Positions 49,094-62,506 are shown, counted from the first letter of the stretch. The stretch is 64,000 nt of DNA from Brasenia schreberi (GCA_036023115.1 JAYKKT010000064.1:10376001-10440000); one strand, 5' to 3'. Numbers and translations are program-made. The notes: generated from the letters alone by a model not told the origin.

Positions 49094-50520
49094 TCTGGTA
49101 TCAGAGTATGTTGAAGTTCTGTGACAAACTCTAAAAAGGTACGATGGTTCTACAAAGAAAAAAAAATTGTATTAGAGAGAGAAGCCGGAAAAAGTTTTCT
49201 GACGTAAGTAGATTTTTACAAATAAAATAGAAAAAAGAGATGAAAAGAGAAAAAGAAAGTCAGACAACCGGAAGCCACCCATTGAAGGTGACCTTAGGCA
49301 TGTCGAATGACTAGAAATCAAAGGCATAGCCTGAACACAACAGAGATCATGCAAAGAGAAAGGAAAAACGAGAAGGCCAATCAAGCGAGAAGGAACCACA
49401 AACAACCTCCTCTTTGTTTCTTCTTCCTGTTTACTCTCACTCAGAAATTGAAACCAAAGAAGAACAGAAGTCAAGCGAAGACGACAAGAGGCTAGCCAAG
49501 ATGGCTAGAGGCTAAGCCTGACGGTCATATGCAAAACCCAGACGGCCTAAGGCAACGAGTCGAAGACCGCTTAAGGCAGAGCCGAAGATGGCTTGAGGCA
49601 AATGACCAGAGGCTATGACTAGGAAGGGCGATGACCGCAACCCACAGGCGGCTGTAGGGCCGCCCCTCCTCTTCCTCCCCATTTCTCTCCTTCTCTCTCT
49701 CTCATTCTTTCTCTCTCTCTCTCTCTCTCTTGTATTTAAACCCGCAAAAAAAGCGATTTTGCAAAATCGTGAGCGAAAAATCGTCTAGAGCAGCGGTTTT
49801 AGATGCGAAATGATAGTTTTGCCCTTTATAGAAATGATAATTATGAACTATCAACATTGAAAATTATCGAAATGTCCAGATATTTTGAGGTGAAAAGATA
49901 ATTGTACCCTTGTTAGAGTAAAAGTCTTTTCTACCCCCTGACAGCTCGTGAGACTAAATACAAGGGTGTAGTTTTATTGATTTGTCTCTAGTCATTTTAA
50001 GAAATTACGGAACCCAGATTTTGGATAATTTTACGGATATAGTACAAAATATCCATTATACTACCCTAGAAAAATATAAAAATACCCTTGTACTTTCTAT
50101 GAAATGTCGTGAACAGTAAATTTTCAAATTTGGTCCGATTTTTACAACTTTTCTAAAATAGTACTTGAAGGTTAAATAAACTACGAAATAGTGTCTCGAA
50201 ATATTTACTCTCCAGATTTTACAATTTTTCCTGAATGGTACCTGCAGGTTAAATAATCTGTAGTATAAACACATGATATATTTACTATTTAGTACTTAGA
50301 ACTTGTGGATATTGCATTTAGGTGTCTCACTATATTTTTTTGGTTCTTTATGAAATATCTTATGTAAATCCATCTAATATATGTTTTATGTTTTCTATCT
50401 TAAAATGTAAACACTTTCTAATTGTTGTCTCCGCCAAAAAGTTGTAGAATTTACGTATCTAAATTGAAAAACACTGAAAAGTTAAATTGCCTAAATTTCT
50501 AAATTTAGAAAAGAAGAATA
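49094..50520 (+). other. long leader of the copia element
   Basis: No gag-like frame occurs here. The part 49480-49740 has a different composition, with repeated GGCTAGAGGC/GGCTTGAGGC-like words followed by a CT-rich tract at about 49683-49730. It may be a secondary insertion. Confidence 0.4.
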
Positions 50521-51230
50521 CGATTGACTTTAACTTTAGAAAGAGTTGACTATGTACTCAAGGAAACAAATTTACCTCCTACACCAAGTGCAATAGATGA
50601 AGAAAAGGAGAGATATAAAACATTTCTAAAAGATGACACAATAGCCAGGATAATAATGTTGACTTACATGGAAGACGACTTGATTAGGGTCTTTGAGAAA
50701 TTTGAAACTACAAAAAATTTATTTGATTCTCTTACCACTACAAAATGAAAGAAGGTGACAACGTAGTTGAATATAACAACCAAATGTTGGTAATGGCTAG
50801 AGATTTGACTGTAGCAAAGTCAGTTATTCCTGAGTCGATGCAAATATCCACAATTCTAAACAGTCTCCCCCTTTCTTGGAACATGGTAACTATAACCCTA
50901 AGACTTGAACCTGATTTTACTCATTCTAAACTCCCATTGAAACTAGCAATCGAACAAGAACATATGAACAAGAATAAAAGAGAAAAATTGCTAGTTGCTC
51001 AAGATAATTTAGGGTCTAGATTCAACAACAACCAGGGAAAAAGAAAACCAAATAAGAAATTTGGTAAGAATAAAAAGTAGAGCGATCAAAATTTTAAGAA
51101 ATCTCAAGAATCCACTTCTCAGATAAAGTATTTCAACTGTGTTAAGATGGAGCACTACAAAAGAGACTGTTGGAACAAGAAGACCAATAGAGGTAACAAT
51201 CTACAACACGGTGCAATGAAGAAGCAAGAT
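50521..51230 (+). pseudogene. copia gag and zinc knuckle, frameshifted
   Basis: Two overlapping frames (50524-50748 and 50745-51080) together give a plant copia gag of the UBN2 type (RVDYVLKETNLPPTP, then ILNSLPLSWNMV). The zinc knuckle at about 51124-51170 reads YFNCVKMEHYKRDC. Its first Cys is replaced by Tyr. Confidence 0.75.
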
Positions 51231-51279
51231 ATAATCTACGTGATTTCTATTGTCTCTATATGGACCACCCAATGATCGG

Positions 51280-52560
51280 TTGGTAGATCGACTCTAGAGT
51301 GACGTGTCACATATCAAAGAGCAAAGAAGGAGCGATGGACCTGAATGACTACCAACATATCAAGCATCGAGTATACATAGAAAATAATACATTTTCTGGT
51401 GTTTTTGGGGTTGGGTCTTTTAGGATTTTTGTAGAAGGCATATCAATTATACTCACTAATGTGTTAATTGTGCCCTCTATAAGGCGCAATCTTGTATCGA
51501 TCCCTGCCTTAGTAAAGAAAGAGTTTGAGGTTAGGTTTGTCCCTAGGAAAGTCATTGTGGGAAAGCATGGTAGGATAATATTTTCTCATTTGTTTGATGT
51601 TGAGCATGGGTTGTCTAAACTCAACATTAATGAAAATGAAATCTCTTCTTCTTCTTATATTGCTAGTGCCTATGTAATTGATGTGAATGTGTGATATAAA
51701 AGTTTAGATCATATGAGTCTAAAAAAGAAAAAAATTAACCAACTTCAACTTTAACTTATTGCTCAATTTTAATGAAAACACTTTTAATAAGTGTAAAGCC
51801 TGTATACAAGGAAAAAAACTAGAAAATCATTTCCCAAAGGGGTAACTATGACAACAACCTTATTGAAGATCATTCACACCGATTTATGTTGACCGTTTAG
51901 AGTAAGAACACATCGTGGAAAGGTTTATTTAATAACCTTTATCGATGATTACTCGATATATACTTGCATATATCTCTTATCACATAAATTCGAGACACTT
52001 AATTATTCAAAGAATATAAGCAGGAAATAGAGAACCAATTGGGGCATACAATCAAAGTCTTAAGATAAGATGGAAGTGTAGAATATGCCTCTGCAAAATT
52101 TTTAGAATTCTGCAAAGACTTTGGTATTGCAAAGCAAAATACAATGCCTAGAACACCTCAACAGAATGGTGTAGCAGAGAGATACAACAAAACTCTATTA
52201 AACATGACGAGATCTATGTTAATAGATGCTTATATGAGAAAAATATTTTGGGGAGAAGCGGTAAGTACAACCGTATATTTACTCAATAGAATTCCATGTA
52301 AAGTTGTATTTTCTATACCATATAAGATGTGGTTTGAAAGAAAACCAAACCTAAGTCATCTTAGGATGTGGAGATCTATCGCTCATGTGAAGATCCTTGA
52401 TCAATTTAGAGACAAACTGGATAGTAGGTCCCTAAGATGCATATTTATCGGATATCCTAAAGGATCTAAAGGATATCGATTTTATAATAAAGATCATGGA
52501 CTGATAGAATTTAAGGATGCAAAATTCTTAGAAGAGACTAAGAATGACATCCTTGAGAAT
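51280..52560 (+). pseudogene. copia protease and integrase, broken
   Basis: The protease site reads DSRVTCHI where DSGAT-HI is expected. Integrase parts include TFIDDYSIY (about 51935) and PRTPQQNGVAERYNKTLLNM (52147 on), with a readable C-terminal stretch to about 52560. Several stops separate them. Confidence 0.75.
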
Positions 52561-52799
52561 AATAATGAGTATGTTGATGATCTAGTAAGACTAGATCAAT
52601 CATCATTTAAACCCATTAATGAGCTTCCTAAACAAACCAAATCTTTAAGTGGATATAAGAGACCTAGGGTCACACCGTGCTACTTGAGGAATTATCACAC
52701 TTACCTAGTGGAGAAAGTGTGTAATTTGGTGGATTTACATGAGTTGACTGATAACTTGACATATCAGCAGGCTATTAACTCATCTAAATCGTTAGATTG

Positions 52800-53570
52800 A
52801 GAAAAAACCATGGATGAAGAAATTGAAATCATTGAGAAAAACCAAGTCTGGGAGTTGGGTGATTTGCCAAGCGGAAGGAAAGCCATAGGTTGCAAATGAG
52901 TTATCAAAAAGAAGTATACGGTCAATGGTTCAATCGACAAGTTTAAAGCGAGGTTGCAAAGGGTTTTTGGCAAAAGGAGGGGATAAACTATGTTGAGACA
53001 TATTCTCCTATTACAAAATTTGTATCAATGAGAATAATTTTGGCGATATCAACATATTATGATTTGGATTTACATCAGTTAGATGTAAAAACTGCTTTTT
53101 TAAACAGAGATTTAGATGAAATCATATATATGCAGTACCCCGAATGATATATAGTTGAAGACGAAGAAGATAAAGTATATAGGTTGAGAAAATCCCTATA
53201 TGGCCTGAAACAATTACCTCCCCAATGGTATTTGACTTTTGAAAATGTCATTATTGAACTTGGGTTTATGGCTAACGAGCTTGATCATTTGTATATGTAT
53301 GAAACAGTGGGAGCCACTTTGTCATCTTATCTTTATATGTAGATGATATATTGTTGATTGGGAATGACAATGAGATGATTGTCAAAACTAGGTAATGGTT
53401 AAACGCATGGTTCAAAATGAAGGATATGGAGGAAGCATCCTATATCCTAGGAATAAAGATTTCTCGAGATAGAGAATCAAAACTTCTATGCTTAAGTGAA
53501 GAGAGATATATTAATTATATTCTCAAAAAGTTTAAGATGGTGAATACAAGTCTGCATCTAGACCTGTTGC
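52800..53570 (+). pseudogene. copia reverse transcriptase, frameshifted
   Basis: Fragments of the RT are spread over frames: YGLKQLPPQWY near 53200 and the catalytic YVDDILLIGND at about 53336-53368, each flanked by shifts or stops. Confidence 0.75.
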
Positions 53571-53758
53571 GAAAGGGGTAAATTAAGCAAGGCAAGGCTG
53601 ATTGTCCCAATGAAGGAGACGATAAGCCTAATGTTCTTTATGTACAGGCTGTGGGCAACCTGATGTATACTATATTGTGCACAAGACCTGATATCAACTT
53701 TGTTGTTGGTCTTGTAAGTAAATATCAAAGTAATCCTGGATGGTAGCATTAGATACAT

Positions 53759-54298
53759 GTGAAAAAGATTCTAAGATATCTTAAAAGACAAGACTTGAAA
53801 CTTTGTTTTCAAGTAGATGAACTAAAAGTGATAGGATACTCAGATGCTGACTTTACTGGGAGCAAAGATGACAGCAAATCAACCTCAGGACAAATATTTT
53901 TATTTGGAGGTGGTGTAGTTTCTTGGGCATGCAAGAAACAAGATTGTGTAGCGTTGCATGCACAAGAGGTTGAGTATGTTGCTTGCAGTATGGCTGCTAC
54001 TAGTGCCTTTTGGATAAGTCATTTCATACGTGATTTGAAGCTGGATATAGCCAACGAGTTAATTGTTATATATTGTGCCAATAGTGCAGTAATTACTCTT
54101 ATTAAGAGTGGAGCTGATAACTCACGAAACAAGCATATAATGGTTAAATATCACTATGTTCATGATATACTTAAAAGAAATGAAATAACTATATGTTATA
54201 TTCCAACTGTTGATATGTTGGCTGACCCCTTAACAAAAGGCATTTCAAAAGAATTGTTTACTAAACATGTAACCCATATGGGGCTAAGATATGCCTAG
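53759..54298 (+). pseudogene. copia RNase H domain, longest intact piece
   Basis: A 179-codon open frame ends in the normal copia C-terminus: ILRYLKRQ, then GYSDADFTGSKDDSKSTSG, VSWACKKQD, and ADPLTKGI near the end. The catalytic Asp of SDAD is kept. Confidence 0.85.
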
Positions 54299-54481
54299 TG
54301 TAAGTGTAGTGAATACACTTTGTTGTGAGTTATGTTGGAAAAACACATTGCTTGTGAAAAACTACATAACGGATGTAAGTTACAATTTAGTTGCAACAAG
54401 GAAAAATAATACAACTTAATAAACCCCAAAGTAGTGGGAGGAAAACCAGTGTATCAAAAGTTTGACTCTAGTCGTGAGAGA

Positions 54482-54950
54482 TTAAAGTAGTGGATAGTCA
54501 ATCTCGACCCCATTACTAACAACGACCATGAAATGCAGGAAGAATAACCCTCTTCTCGGATTTCATGAGATCATATTATTTCGAAAATCAAACGTTCTTA
54601 AAACTGGTTTTATGTTTTTGAAAAGTACACACTCATCTCTCAGATAAAGTAAAATGATTGTTAAAAAAGAAAGCCCAAAAAGAAAAACTCGAAAGATGGA
54701 AAAGCCATGTATAAATACAAAGAACTATACAGAAAGTATAGACAATGATTCATACTTACATTCTTATGAGGAAACCCTCTTCGGGTAATGTAGAAAACAA
54801 TATACACTCTGCCTTGTTCCAATTCCTTTTACATTATAGGAAATACAGAGAGAAAAGAAACCAGAAGCAAAACCGAGGGAGATCACAGTCGACTTCTGTT
54901 GCACCACAACCAAACCACAAACACTTCAGTGATCATTGGCTTTCCCAACA
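54482..54950 (+). repeat. 3' LTR of the copia element
   Basis: Homologous to 48625-49093. The first bases are mutated (TTAAAG for TGTAAG). It ends CCCAACA. Confidence 0.85.
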
Positions 54951-56099
54951 GTAGTAACACATAACAGGGGAATGTTGTCCATGTTCAGATGGTCTACTGC
55001 AGTCTCCAAAATGTCTTGGAGATTATATCTCGTTGTAAATGATGTAATTATGGGTAGATCATACATGTCTCTTCACACCGTTCTCCCTCTAGGAGATGCT
55101 CCTGTGGCTTACATGTAAAATTTTAGTTTCTCTCCTGTATGGTTTTTCAATGTCTACCAGCACACTCTGTGGGTCTTGAAAGAGATGGGATCGGATGCAA
55201 TTGTTTCATAAGACATATTTGGGTGATCTTGTATTCTATGAAAGTATCATCAGGCAAGCTTCCTTGTGATTTTGTTTGTGTAGATTTAGCTTTAGTTTTG
55301 ACGGACTTTGTCGTTGTCCAGATGTTCTAATTTCGAAGCACTTATTTATGTATAGTCCACACATGTAACTTACTGCATACACAAAAATCCTCAAGTTTTA
55401 CTAGGCGCTGCATTTGGGAAGCATCCAGCCTAACCTGACCGGCAAAGGAGCCGTTTATGAGGATGAATCTAGTCAAGGGCACTTGGGGATACTCGAATGC
55501 ATCAAAACATCGAACCTTTTAGTTGAAACTCTTCAGAACAATCTTTCCTGCTTCGTGAATGGAATCAGGACGAACTTCAGCCATCAAGTTGTTGGGAGCA
55601 CTTACAAAATTCCAGCTCAGGTTGTGTTGGCATAAATCTAAAGAACTCACTTCAGAATAAGAGTTTTGATGATAATATAATGAATGCACACCTATCTTAT
55701 GCATACATTGTCTTTTTCATTTAGCCGGTTCTTGGAAGTCATGTCATCCACAACTAATTTTGTTTTAGTACATGTGGAGGTATTGAAGTTCTCCCCTAAG
55801 AAGGTGGAGATCTGAGGAAATTCCAGGAATTGAGACTTTGACCATAACTATTAAAGTGATCATGATGAGAGAATTTGAATAATAAGCTAACCCCAATTCT
55901 TTCCCATAGACTCGCACCAATTCAAGTGCACTCTTAGTAAAGCCATTTTAATCTGTTTGAAAAAACAAACATTCAAGACCGAATTCACATTTTCTTGCCC
56001 AGCTTGGTTTTGGTTTTCATACTTTGCAGCTCATTGCCCATAAGTTTACAAATTAAGCCTATTTTGACATCGCTGCATGTATCCCTAATAAGAATAAAA
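54951..56099. other. DNA between two copia elements, with one candidate exon
   Basis: Apart from the candidate exon at 55405-55620 I see no coding region. The stretch is less repetitive than its neighbours and may be part of a host gene. Confidence 0.35.
55405..55620 (+). CDS. candidate internal exon of an unrecognised gene
   Basis: A 216-bp open stretch lies between a plausible acceptor (ttttactag) and a donor (CAG|GTTGTG), phase 0 at both sides, with no stop. It encodes 72 residues including GSIQPNLTGKGAVYEDESS and LLVETLQNNLSCFVNGIRTN. I do not recognise a family. Neighbouring exons were not found, and a copia element lies on each side, so it may be an orphan of a disrupted gene. Confidence 0.35.
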
Positions 56100-59000
56100 A
56101 GGATAATTGCTCTTACCTTAAGATGATTTAGAATCTAGGTCGAAAATCAATTCGGATATAAAAATAAACAAATAAATTTTTTTAATAAATTTAACAATAA
56201 AGGTAGTCAAAATTTTAAGAAATCATAGGAATATGCCTTTTGGATCAATTGTTTCCACTATGTTAAGATGGAACACTTTAAAAAGGACTTTGTTAACAAA
56301 AAGAGAAATGAGGGCAATTTTCAACAATGAGGTTCAAAGACGGAGCAAGACATAATTTGTATTATTTTAGAGTGCTTATACATGGACTGCCCTCTGACTT
56401 ATTGGTGGATGGATTCTAGAGCTACCTAATAATACATTTGGATGAGCAAGGAGGAAGCTATAGACCTCAAAGAATAAAAGCATTAGGAACATCAAGTGTA
56501 TATAGAAAATAATTCTTTTACGGATGTTTTAGAGGATGAATCTTTTATGATTGTTATAGGTGGTACCCTTATGTTTGTGCTTGTCCTTGTTAGGAAAGGG
56601 TTTGAGATTAAGTTTGTTTTTAGAAAAGTCATTGTGCAAAAGCATGATAAAATAATTTTTTTGATATTTTTTATGGTTGTTTAAACTCAATGTTAATGAA
56701 AACGAGGCATCTTCTTTTGCTTATATTGATTGTAACTGTGAATGTATGTTATGAAAGATTAGGACATATAAGTTTTAATAACTTGAGAAAATTAGTTAAC
56801 TTTGACTCATTGATTGTGTTTCAACAAAATACCTTTAATAATTGTGAAGCCTGTATAAACGAAAAAATGATAAGAAAACCCTTTCCTACGGAAATAATTA
56901 AGACAACAATCATATTATAAATCATTCTTACAAATATATGTGGATCTTTCAAGATAAGGTCTCATGGTGGAAAGGTTTATTGTATAACCTTTATAAATGA
57001 TTATTCGAGATGTGGATATTTATATCTCTTATCACATAAATATAAAGCATTAGATATATTTAAAAACTATAAGTATCAAATTGACAATAACTGAGACATA
57101 CAATTAAAGTCTTAAGATAATATGACCCTATTGAATTTGACTAGGTCAATGATAATGGATGCTTCAATGCCTAGAGTATTTTGGGGAGAAACAATAAGTA
57201 CAACTATGTATATATTAAAGAGAGTACTATGTAAAGTTGTATTTTATACATGATATGAGATGTGGTTTGAATCATGAAGTTGGAAAAAAGGAATGTATGG
57301 AGAAATTAAATTCATTGAGAAAAACAAAGTTTGGACGTTGACATATTTATCTAAAGAAAGGAAAGTCACATGCTGTAAATGGGTTCTTAAAAAAAATATA
57401 AAGTCGATAGACTAATCGATAAATTTAAGATGAGTTTGGTTGCAAAATAGTTTTTGCAAAATGAGGAGATAGATTATGTAGATACATCTTCCCCTATTAT
57501 GAAATTTGCTTTTATAAAGATTATTCTGACTATTTCTATATTTTATGATTTAGACTTACATCTGTTTGATGTAAAAACTATATTCTTAAATGGTGATTTA
57601 AATGAAATTATTTATATGGAGTAGCCATAAGGATATATTATTGAAGGTTATGAAGACAAAGTATATAGGTTGAAAAACTCCTTATATAGCCTAAAACAAT
57701 TACTTCGTCAATGGTATTTGACAAAATGTGATATTAGAACTTGGGTTTGTTGCTAATGAACTTGACTATTTTGTTTATGCTTGGAATAGTAGAAGACACT
57801 TCATCATTCTATTTTTATATATAGATGACATATTGTTGACTAGGAATGATAATGAAATAATTTTCAAAATCAAGTCATGGTTGAACTGTAAGTTTAAGAT
57901 GAAAGACATAGAAGAGGCATCGTATATTCTTGGCATAAAGATTTCTCGTGATAAAGAATTCAAACTTTTATATCTCAGTCAAGAGAGATATATCCTCAAG
58001 AAGTTTAGAATGGGTGATTGCAAACATTCAAATACACTTGTTGCTAAGAGTAAGATTGATTGTCTTTGTGAGGGACAAAATAAGCATAATGTTCCTTATA
58101 CATAAGTTGTGGCAACTTCATGTATGCTATGTTATATATAAGATTGAATATCAACTTTGTTGTAGGTTTTGTCTGTAGATATTAAAGTATCTTAGTTAGT
58201 AACACTAGGTTATATTAAAAATGATTTTGAGATATCTAAAAGAAATAAATTATTTAAAGTTATATTTTCAAGTATATGAATTAAAAATAGTAGATTACTT
58301 AGATATTAACTTTGTTGGAAGCAAAGATTATATCAAATTAACTTTTAGTTAAATATTTTTAATTAAAGGAGGTGATGTTTGCTAGGCTTTCAAGAAACAA
58401 GATTATGTAATATTACATGTACAAGAAGCTGAGTACGTTGCTTATAATATTATGACAATAAGTTTCATTTAGATAAATCGTTTTATATGTGATTCAAAGC
58501 TAGATATAGCCAATGACTTAATTGTCATTTATTCTGGCAATAATGTAGCAATTACTTTGATTAAGAGTAGATATGATAATTTCACAAGCAAGCATATAAT
58601 GGTTAAATACTATGTTAATGATAAGCTTAAAAAAAGCAAAATATTTATCTTATATGCCAACTAAAGACATGTTGACTGTCTTCTTGAGTAAAGGTATTTC
58701 TGAGATTTTGAGATATACCTAGTCTTAGTGTGGAAATACACTTTGTCGTTATTATGTAGAAAAAATGTATCGATTACGAAAAACCGTATAACATATATAA
58801 GTTGTAAGAAACATGGTTGTGTAATATTTCATACACAAGAAATTTGGTATGTTACTTATAGTATAGCGACAACAAGTTTCATTTGGATAAAAGTCTTCAT
58901 ACATGATTTGAAGTTGGATATAGCCAATGACCTAATTGTCATTTATTGTGACAATAATACAACAATCATTTTGCTTAAGAGTGTAGTTGATAGTTTCACA

Positions 59001-59640
59001 AGTAAGTTTATAATGGTTAAATATCATGCTTAAAAGGAATAAAATGTTTATGTCTTATATGCCATCTAAAGACATGTTGGCCGACTTCTTCAGTAAAGGT
59101 ATTTTTGAGATATAGCTAGAGTCTTAGTGTGGAAACACATTTTGTAGTTGTTATGCAGGAAAAATGTATTGATTACGAAAAACCATATAAGAGGTATAAA
59201 TTGCAATTCTCTTTCAATTGAAAATAGTAAAACTTGAAAATCATTGAAATAGTGAAAGGAAATTAGTGTATTATAATTAGACTCAAGTGACTAAGTGGGA
59301 GATGTAAGTTATTGGATGACCACTCTTGGCCTCAATAATGATTATCCGAGAAATCAAGGAATAAGGACTTCTCTTCCCTTATTTTACAAGATGCATTTTT
59401 ATAAAAGATAATACTTTCAAGTTTTGGTTTTTTAAAGTAAACGGGAATCTCGCAATCACTTATACAGGATGAAATGGAAAGCCAAAGACGAAAATATAGA
59501 AAGAATATATACAACATTCTTCTCGGGTTTTTTTAAAAACCTCTCCGACATAATCGTTTACAGTATCAAACTCGTCTTCAAACTCGTTGCCTTCTTCACT
59601 TCTGCTGCATGTTTAAGATCGGCTTTCGATTTCATCATCC
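56100..59640 (+). mobile_element. 5'-truncated Ty1/copia element, related to the first
   Basis: It begins inside gag, at DNA matching about 50990 of the first element, and continues through a broken zinc knuckle (about 56230-56290) and protease site (MDSRAT, about 56408). Scattered integrase pieces follow. Reverse transcriptase has LYIDDILLTRND in the frame 57728-58105. RNase H comes next, with its end duplicated. An LTR starting TGTAAGTTATTGG at 59303, right after the polypurine AAGTGGGAGA, is incomplete. It is inactive and more decayed than its neighbour. Confidence 0.8.
58390..59215 (+). repeat. ~414-bp tandem duplication of the copia RNase H end
   Basis: The RNase H block beginning agaaaca recurs 414 bp later (58393 and 58807). 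Both copies contain the segment encoding LDIAND-LIVIY and end in similar noncoding DNA (gtatcgattacgaaaaacc and gtattgattacgaaaaacc). The copies have diverged clearly, so the duplication is old. Confidence 0.8.
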
Positions 59641-60615
59641 TCCTCCTCCCTAGATGCATGCTGCTGAGCCACCAGCACGGCTTACACGGCAAAGGCCGAT
59701 GAAGCCATCAACACATTGCCGCTGGACCCAGCTCCAGGAACGTGCTCCACGCTTCCAACCCTGATAGCGGCTGAGGTTGGGGTGCCTTGGTGCCTCCCCA
59801 CTATGAATAGCTCCTGAGCTCGTAAACCTTGAATCAACTAACAGTATGATCTGTACCACATTTTGATAACTTCTCTATTTACACAATTGAGTTGCTGCCT
59901 TCAGCCTTCATCCTTGTCATCTCTCAAGTCACTAGGAAGATTTGGTTCAGGTTTTGTAGAGTCCAGCTGAGGCCTGAACCTTATATCACACTAAACCTAG
60001 TGAGATCATCCTCGGCCACTCTTCCTGTATGTAACAGAGCCTTCCTGTCGTTGGATCCACCAAATAAGAGGACTATGACACTGTTGAAGACATTTGGTCT
60101 GGGTCCCATGATGGCGCATTGGCTAGCACATCTAAGTTGATGCTCTTGATCGTATCATTGTTTGCTCCGGCTTTGTCACCTACCAGTCTTCTCCTGTGGA
60201 ATAGGATGATTATTATTGTGCGTCGATTAGATTCAGCTTCGATGGAGACGTGTTGGGTGTGGAGTATGGAGAGAGCTTGGTCATGAAAGTCAAAAGAGAC
60301 GCAGCTAGGCCACTTGCTCAAATAGCCACAAGTATTCACACACTCGCACGCACGCACACGAGAAAAAAAGCAATGCTGGGATCCCCCAATGGACCCCAAC
60401 ACAACAGGAGTTGCTACAGTGGCACCCTGCACTTGTCTTTTCTACCCCTCTCTCTCTCTTTCTCTCTCTCTATATATAAACTAAGAGATGTCAAATATCC
60501 TCTCATATCAAACTCTATTAGATAATATATGTCGTTCGTGTGATCCTACCGACAACACATATATGTCTTGAGGACCACCGTTAATATTGATACAAGGATC
60601 AATACCATTTAATAC

Positions 60616-60616
<1 letters not shown>

Positions 60617-60658
<42 letters not shown>
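60617..60658. repeat. (AT)n(GT)n microsatellite
   Basis: About 21 bp AT followed by about 21 bp GT. Confidence 0.85.
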
Positions 60659-60983
60659 CAACGAAACAACATGGGTGTCTTGAGGACCATTGTCTAATTG
60701 ATTACATGGATGATAATGATAATCAAGCAATGTCTAGCATGATAGATTGTCTAACAACTCCCTCTCTCTCTATCTTTCTATATATAGAGAGAGACGTCCG
60801 TGTTCAATCCACATCCATATTTAAATCTTGTCAAACATTTTCACCGTTTGATGAGTATGATTAACATTGAAGATTTGACTGTAAACATTGTACCATTTGT
60901 ACTTTGTAAATTCATAATGCATAACAGTATAATCCACTATTTAGATTTAATCTTCACCATTGATTGCACCAATATGTTGGTGG

Positions 60984-61420
60984 AAATATTTGTAGACTTA
61001 AGCATCGATTGGATTGAGTATATATATATATATATATAAACTCCACAAACCTGGCACATGCCATCTCCATCACATTGTGTGTTGCACCTGAAGCTTGTGA
61101 GGAGTGTCATGAGTCGCATGCCATGGGAAAAGCTTCATTCTTCCCAGTCCCTCTATTTCCATATCAGTTTCCACACGGCCTCCTAGACCATTTTGGCCTC
61201 CATTCAGCAAACGACATCGACGGAGATGTTTGTAGATTTAAGCATTGATAGGATTGAGTATTTATATATATAAACTCCACAAACCTGGCACATGCTCATC
61301 TCCATTACACTGTCTGCTGAAGCTTGTGAGGAGTCCGTCATGTATCGTATGCCACAGCAAAAGCAGAATTCTTCCCAGACCCCTAGGCCATTCTGGGCTC
61401 TATTCAGCAAACGATAGCAT
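60984..61420. repeat. imperfect tandem duplication (~200-240 bp)
   Basis: Both copies contain aaactccacaaacctggcac, gaagcttgtgaggagt and cattcagcaaacga-like ends, at about 60984-61215 and 61222-61420. The second copy has lost a few dozen bases. Confidence 0.75.
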
Positions 61421-62506
61421 CTAGCCCCTCATTAAATACATCCGACTCAGATTTTCTCCACTCTTGTCGTCACCATCATCCTCAATGGAGTGGGGGTAGG
61501 TAAGCTGTGATATTTTACAATATGATTTCCTGTCTTATAACTTTCTTAGTGCATCTAACTTCCAACAGCCATTCTGAGCAAGATACTTAGAACTACATTG
61601 TTTAGCTCCTCTGTGCTCAACTCCTTCACACGCTAAGCGTCCGAAGCACCTGCTCCTGCCCAATTATCTTTCCAAAATTTTAATTCTCTTTCCATTACCG
61701 ATTTCCCATCGGGTGCTCTTATCGCCAGTATCTAGTAGCTCCGAAGTACTGGTCGAACTTAAAGACGTGCATCATGTATACCTTAGGTCCTTCAACAGAA
61801 ATACAGCACGCAGCTAGATGAGGTCTACGGCGTTATTTAGCTACGCGTTATTAATGCAAAAAAGGACCTCAGCCCAAACTCGTTATTTGCATCTGAGGTC
61901 TAAGGCGGCATGGAGTTCTAGGCAGCTAGGCCCTGATGAAACTGAAGGTCGTATCGTGGTTGATCAATTTGACTATGTGCATGTACGTGTGTGCGTGTCT
62001 GTGTGAGGGAGAGATCCAAAAGTTAGACACAACAAAGTAGAGATTACATACATTCATAAATGAAATAGAAACAACAAAGTTGAGTTTACTTCAAAGGGAA
62101 CAGAAAAAAGAATAAAACCTATGCCGAACAAGACCAAGCTTGTCTGTTCTTTTGGCCTCCAGCAGACACACAGAAAGCTACAGATGCATGTGCAAGAAGG
62201 CTAAACCGAGAAGTACAGCACTATTTACAGTCAATTCTTAACAATTCGCCAAAAGGATTAAGGTGAGCAAATGATCAGTGAACAAGAGCAAAATCCATGA
62301 CTCAACTTTAAACTACACTTGATTTTAGCTCGGTCTCGGGTGACATGCCATTGCTTCCAACGTCCACCACCACCACGAATAAATTTCATGAGATCCATAC
62401 AAATCATAAATGACATAATATCCAATGACAGGCCTACCTTTTTCTTTTATGACCATGATAGCTCACCGACTGCAAAAGGTCATGACAAATAGAGATGCAA
62501 TACAGC

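Larger units (their letters stand above)
48625..54950 (+). mobile_element. Ty1/copia LTR retrotransposon, complete in structure but degenerate
   Basis: About 6.3 kb. The 469-bp LTRs are at 48625-49093 and 54482-54950. The primer-binding site TGGTATCAGAG is 2-4 bp after the 5' LTR, the usual initiator-Met tRNA site of plant copia elements. The flanking 5-mers gtggt and gtagt differ at one base and may be the decayed target duplication. Gag, protease, integrase, reverse transcriptase and RNase H follow in copia order, with stops and frameshifts in most. Gag starts about 1.4 kb after the LTR, which is long. The element cannot move by itself. Confidence 0.88.
59641..62506. other. 3' flank of FKF1, no supported gene
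   Basis: No coding region is supportable. GC-richer patches at 59650-59860 and 59930-60430 could be remains of genes, but I recognise no family in any frame. A microsatellite at 60617-60658 and an imperfect tandem duplication at 60984-61420 are present. Confidence 0.4.

Noticed and set aside
59892..60432. A second kelch gene fragment on the minus strand (LLFGGSNDRK-like reading)
   Set aside because: Only one short kelch-like phrase is seen, without further repeats or an open frame.
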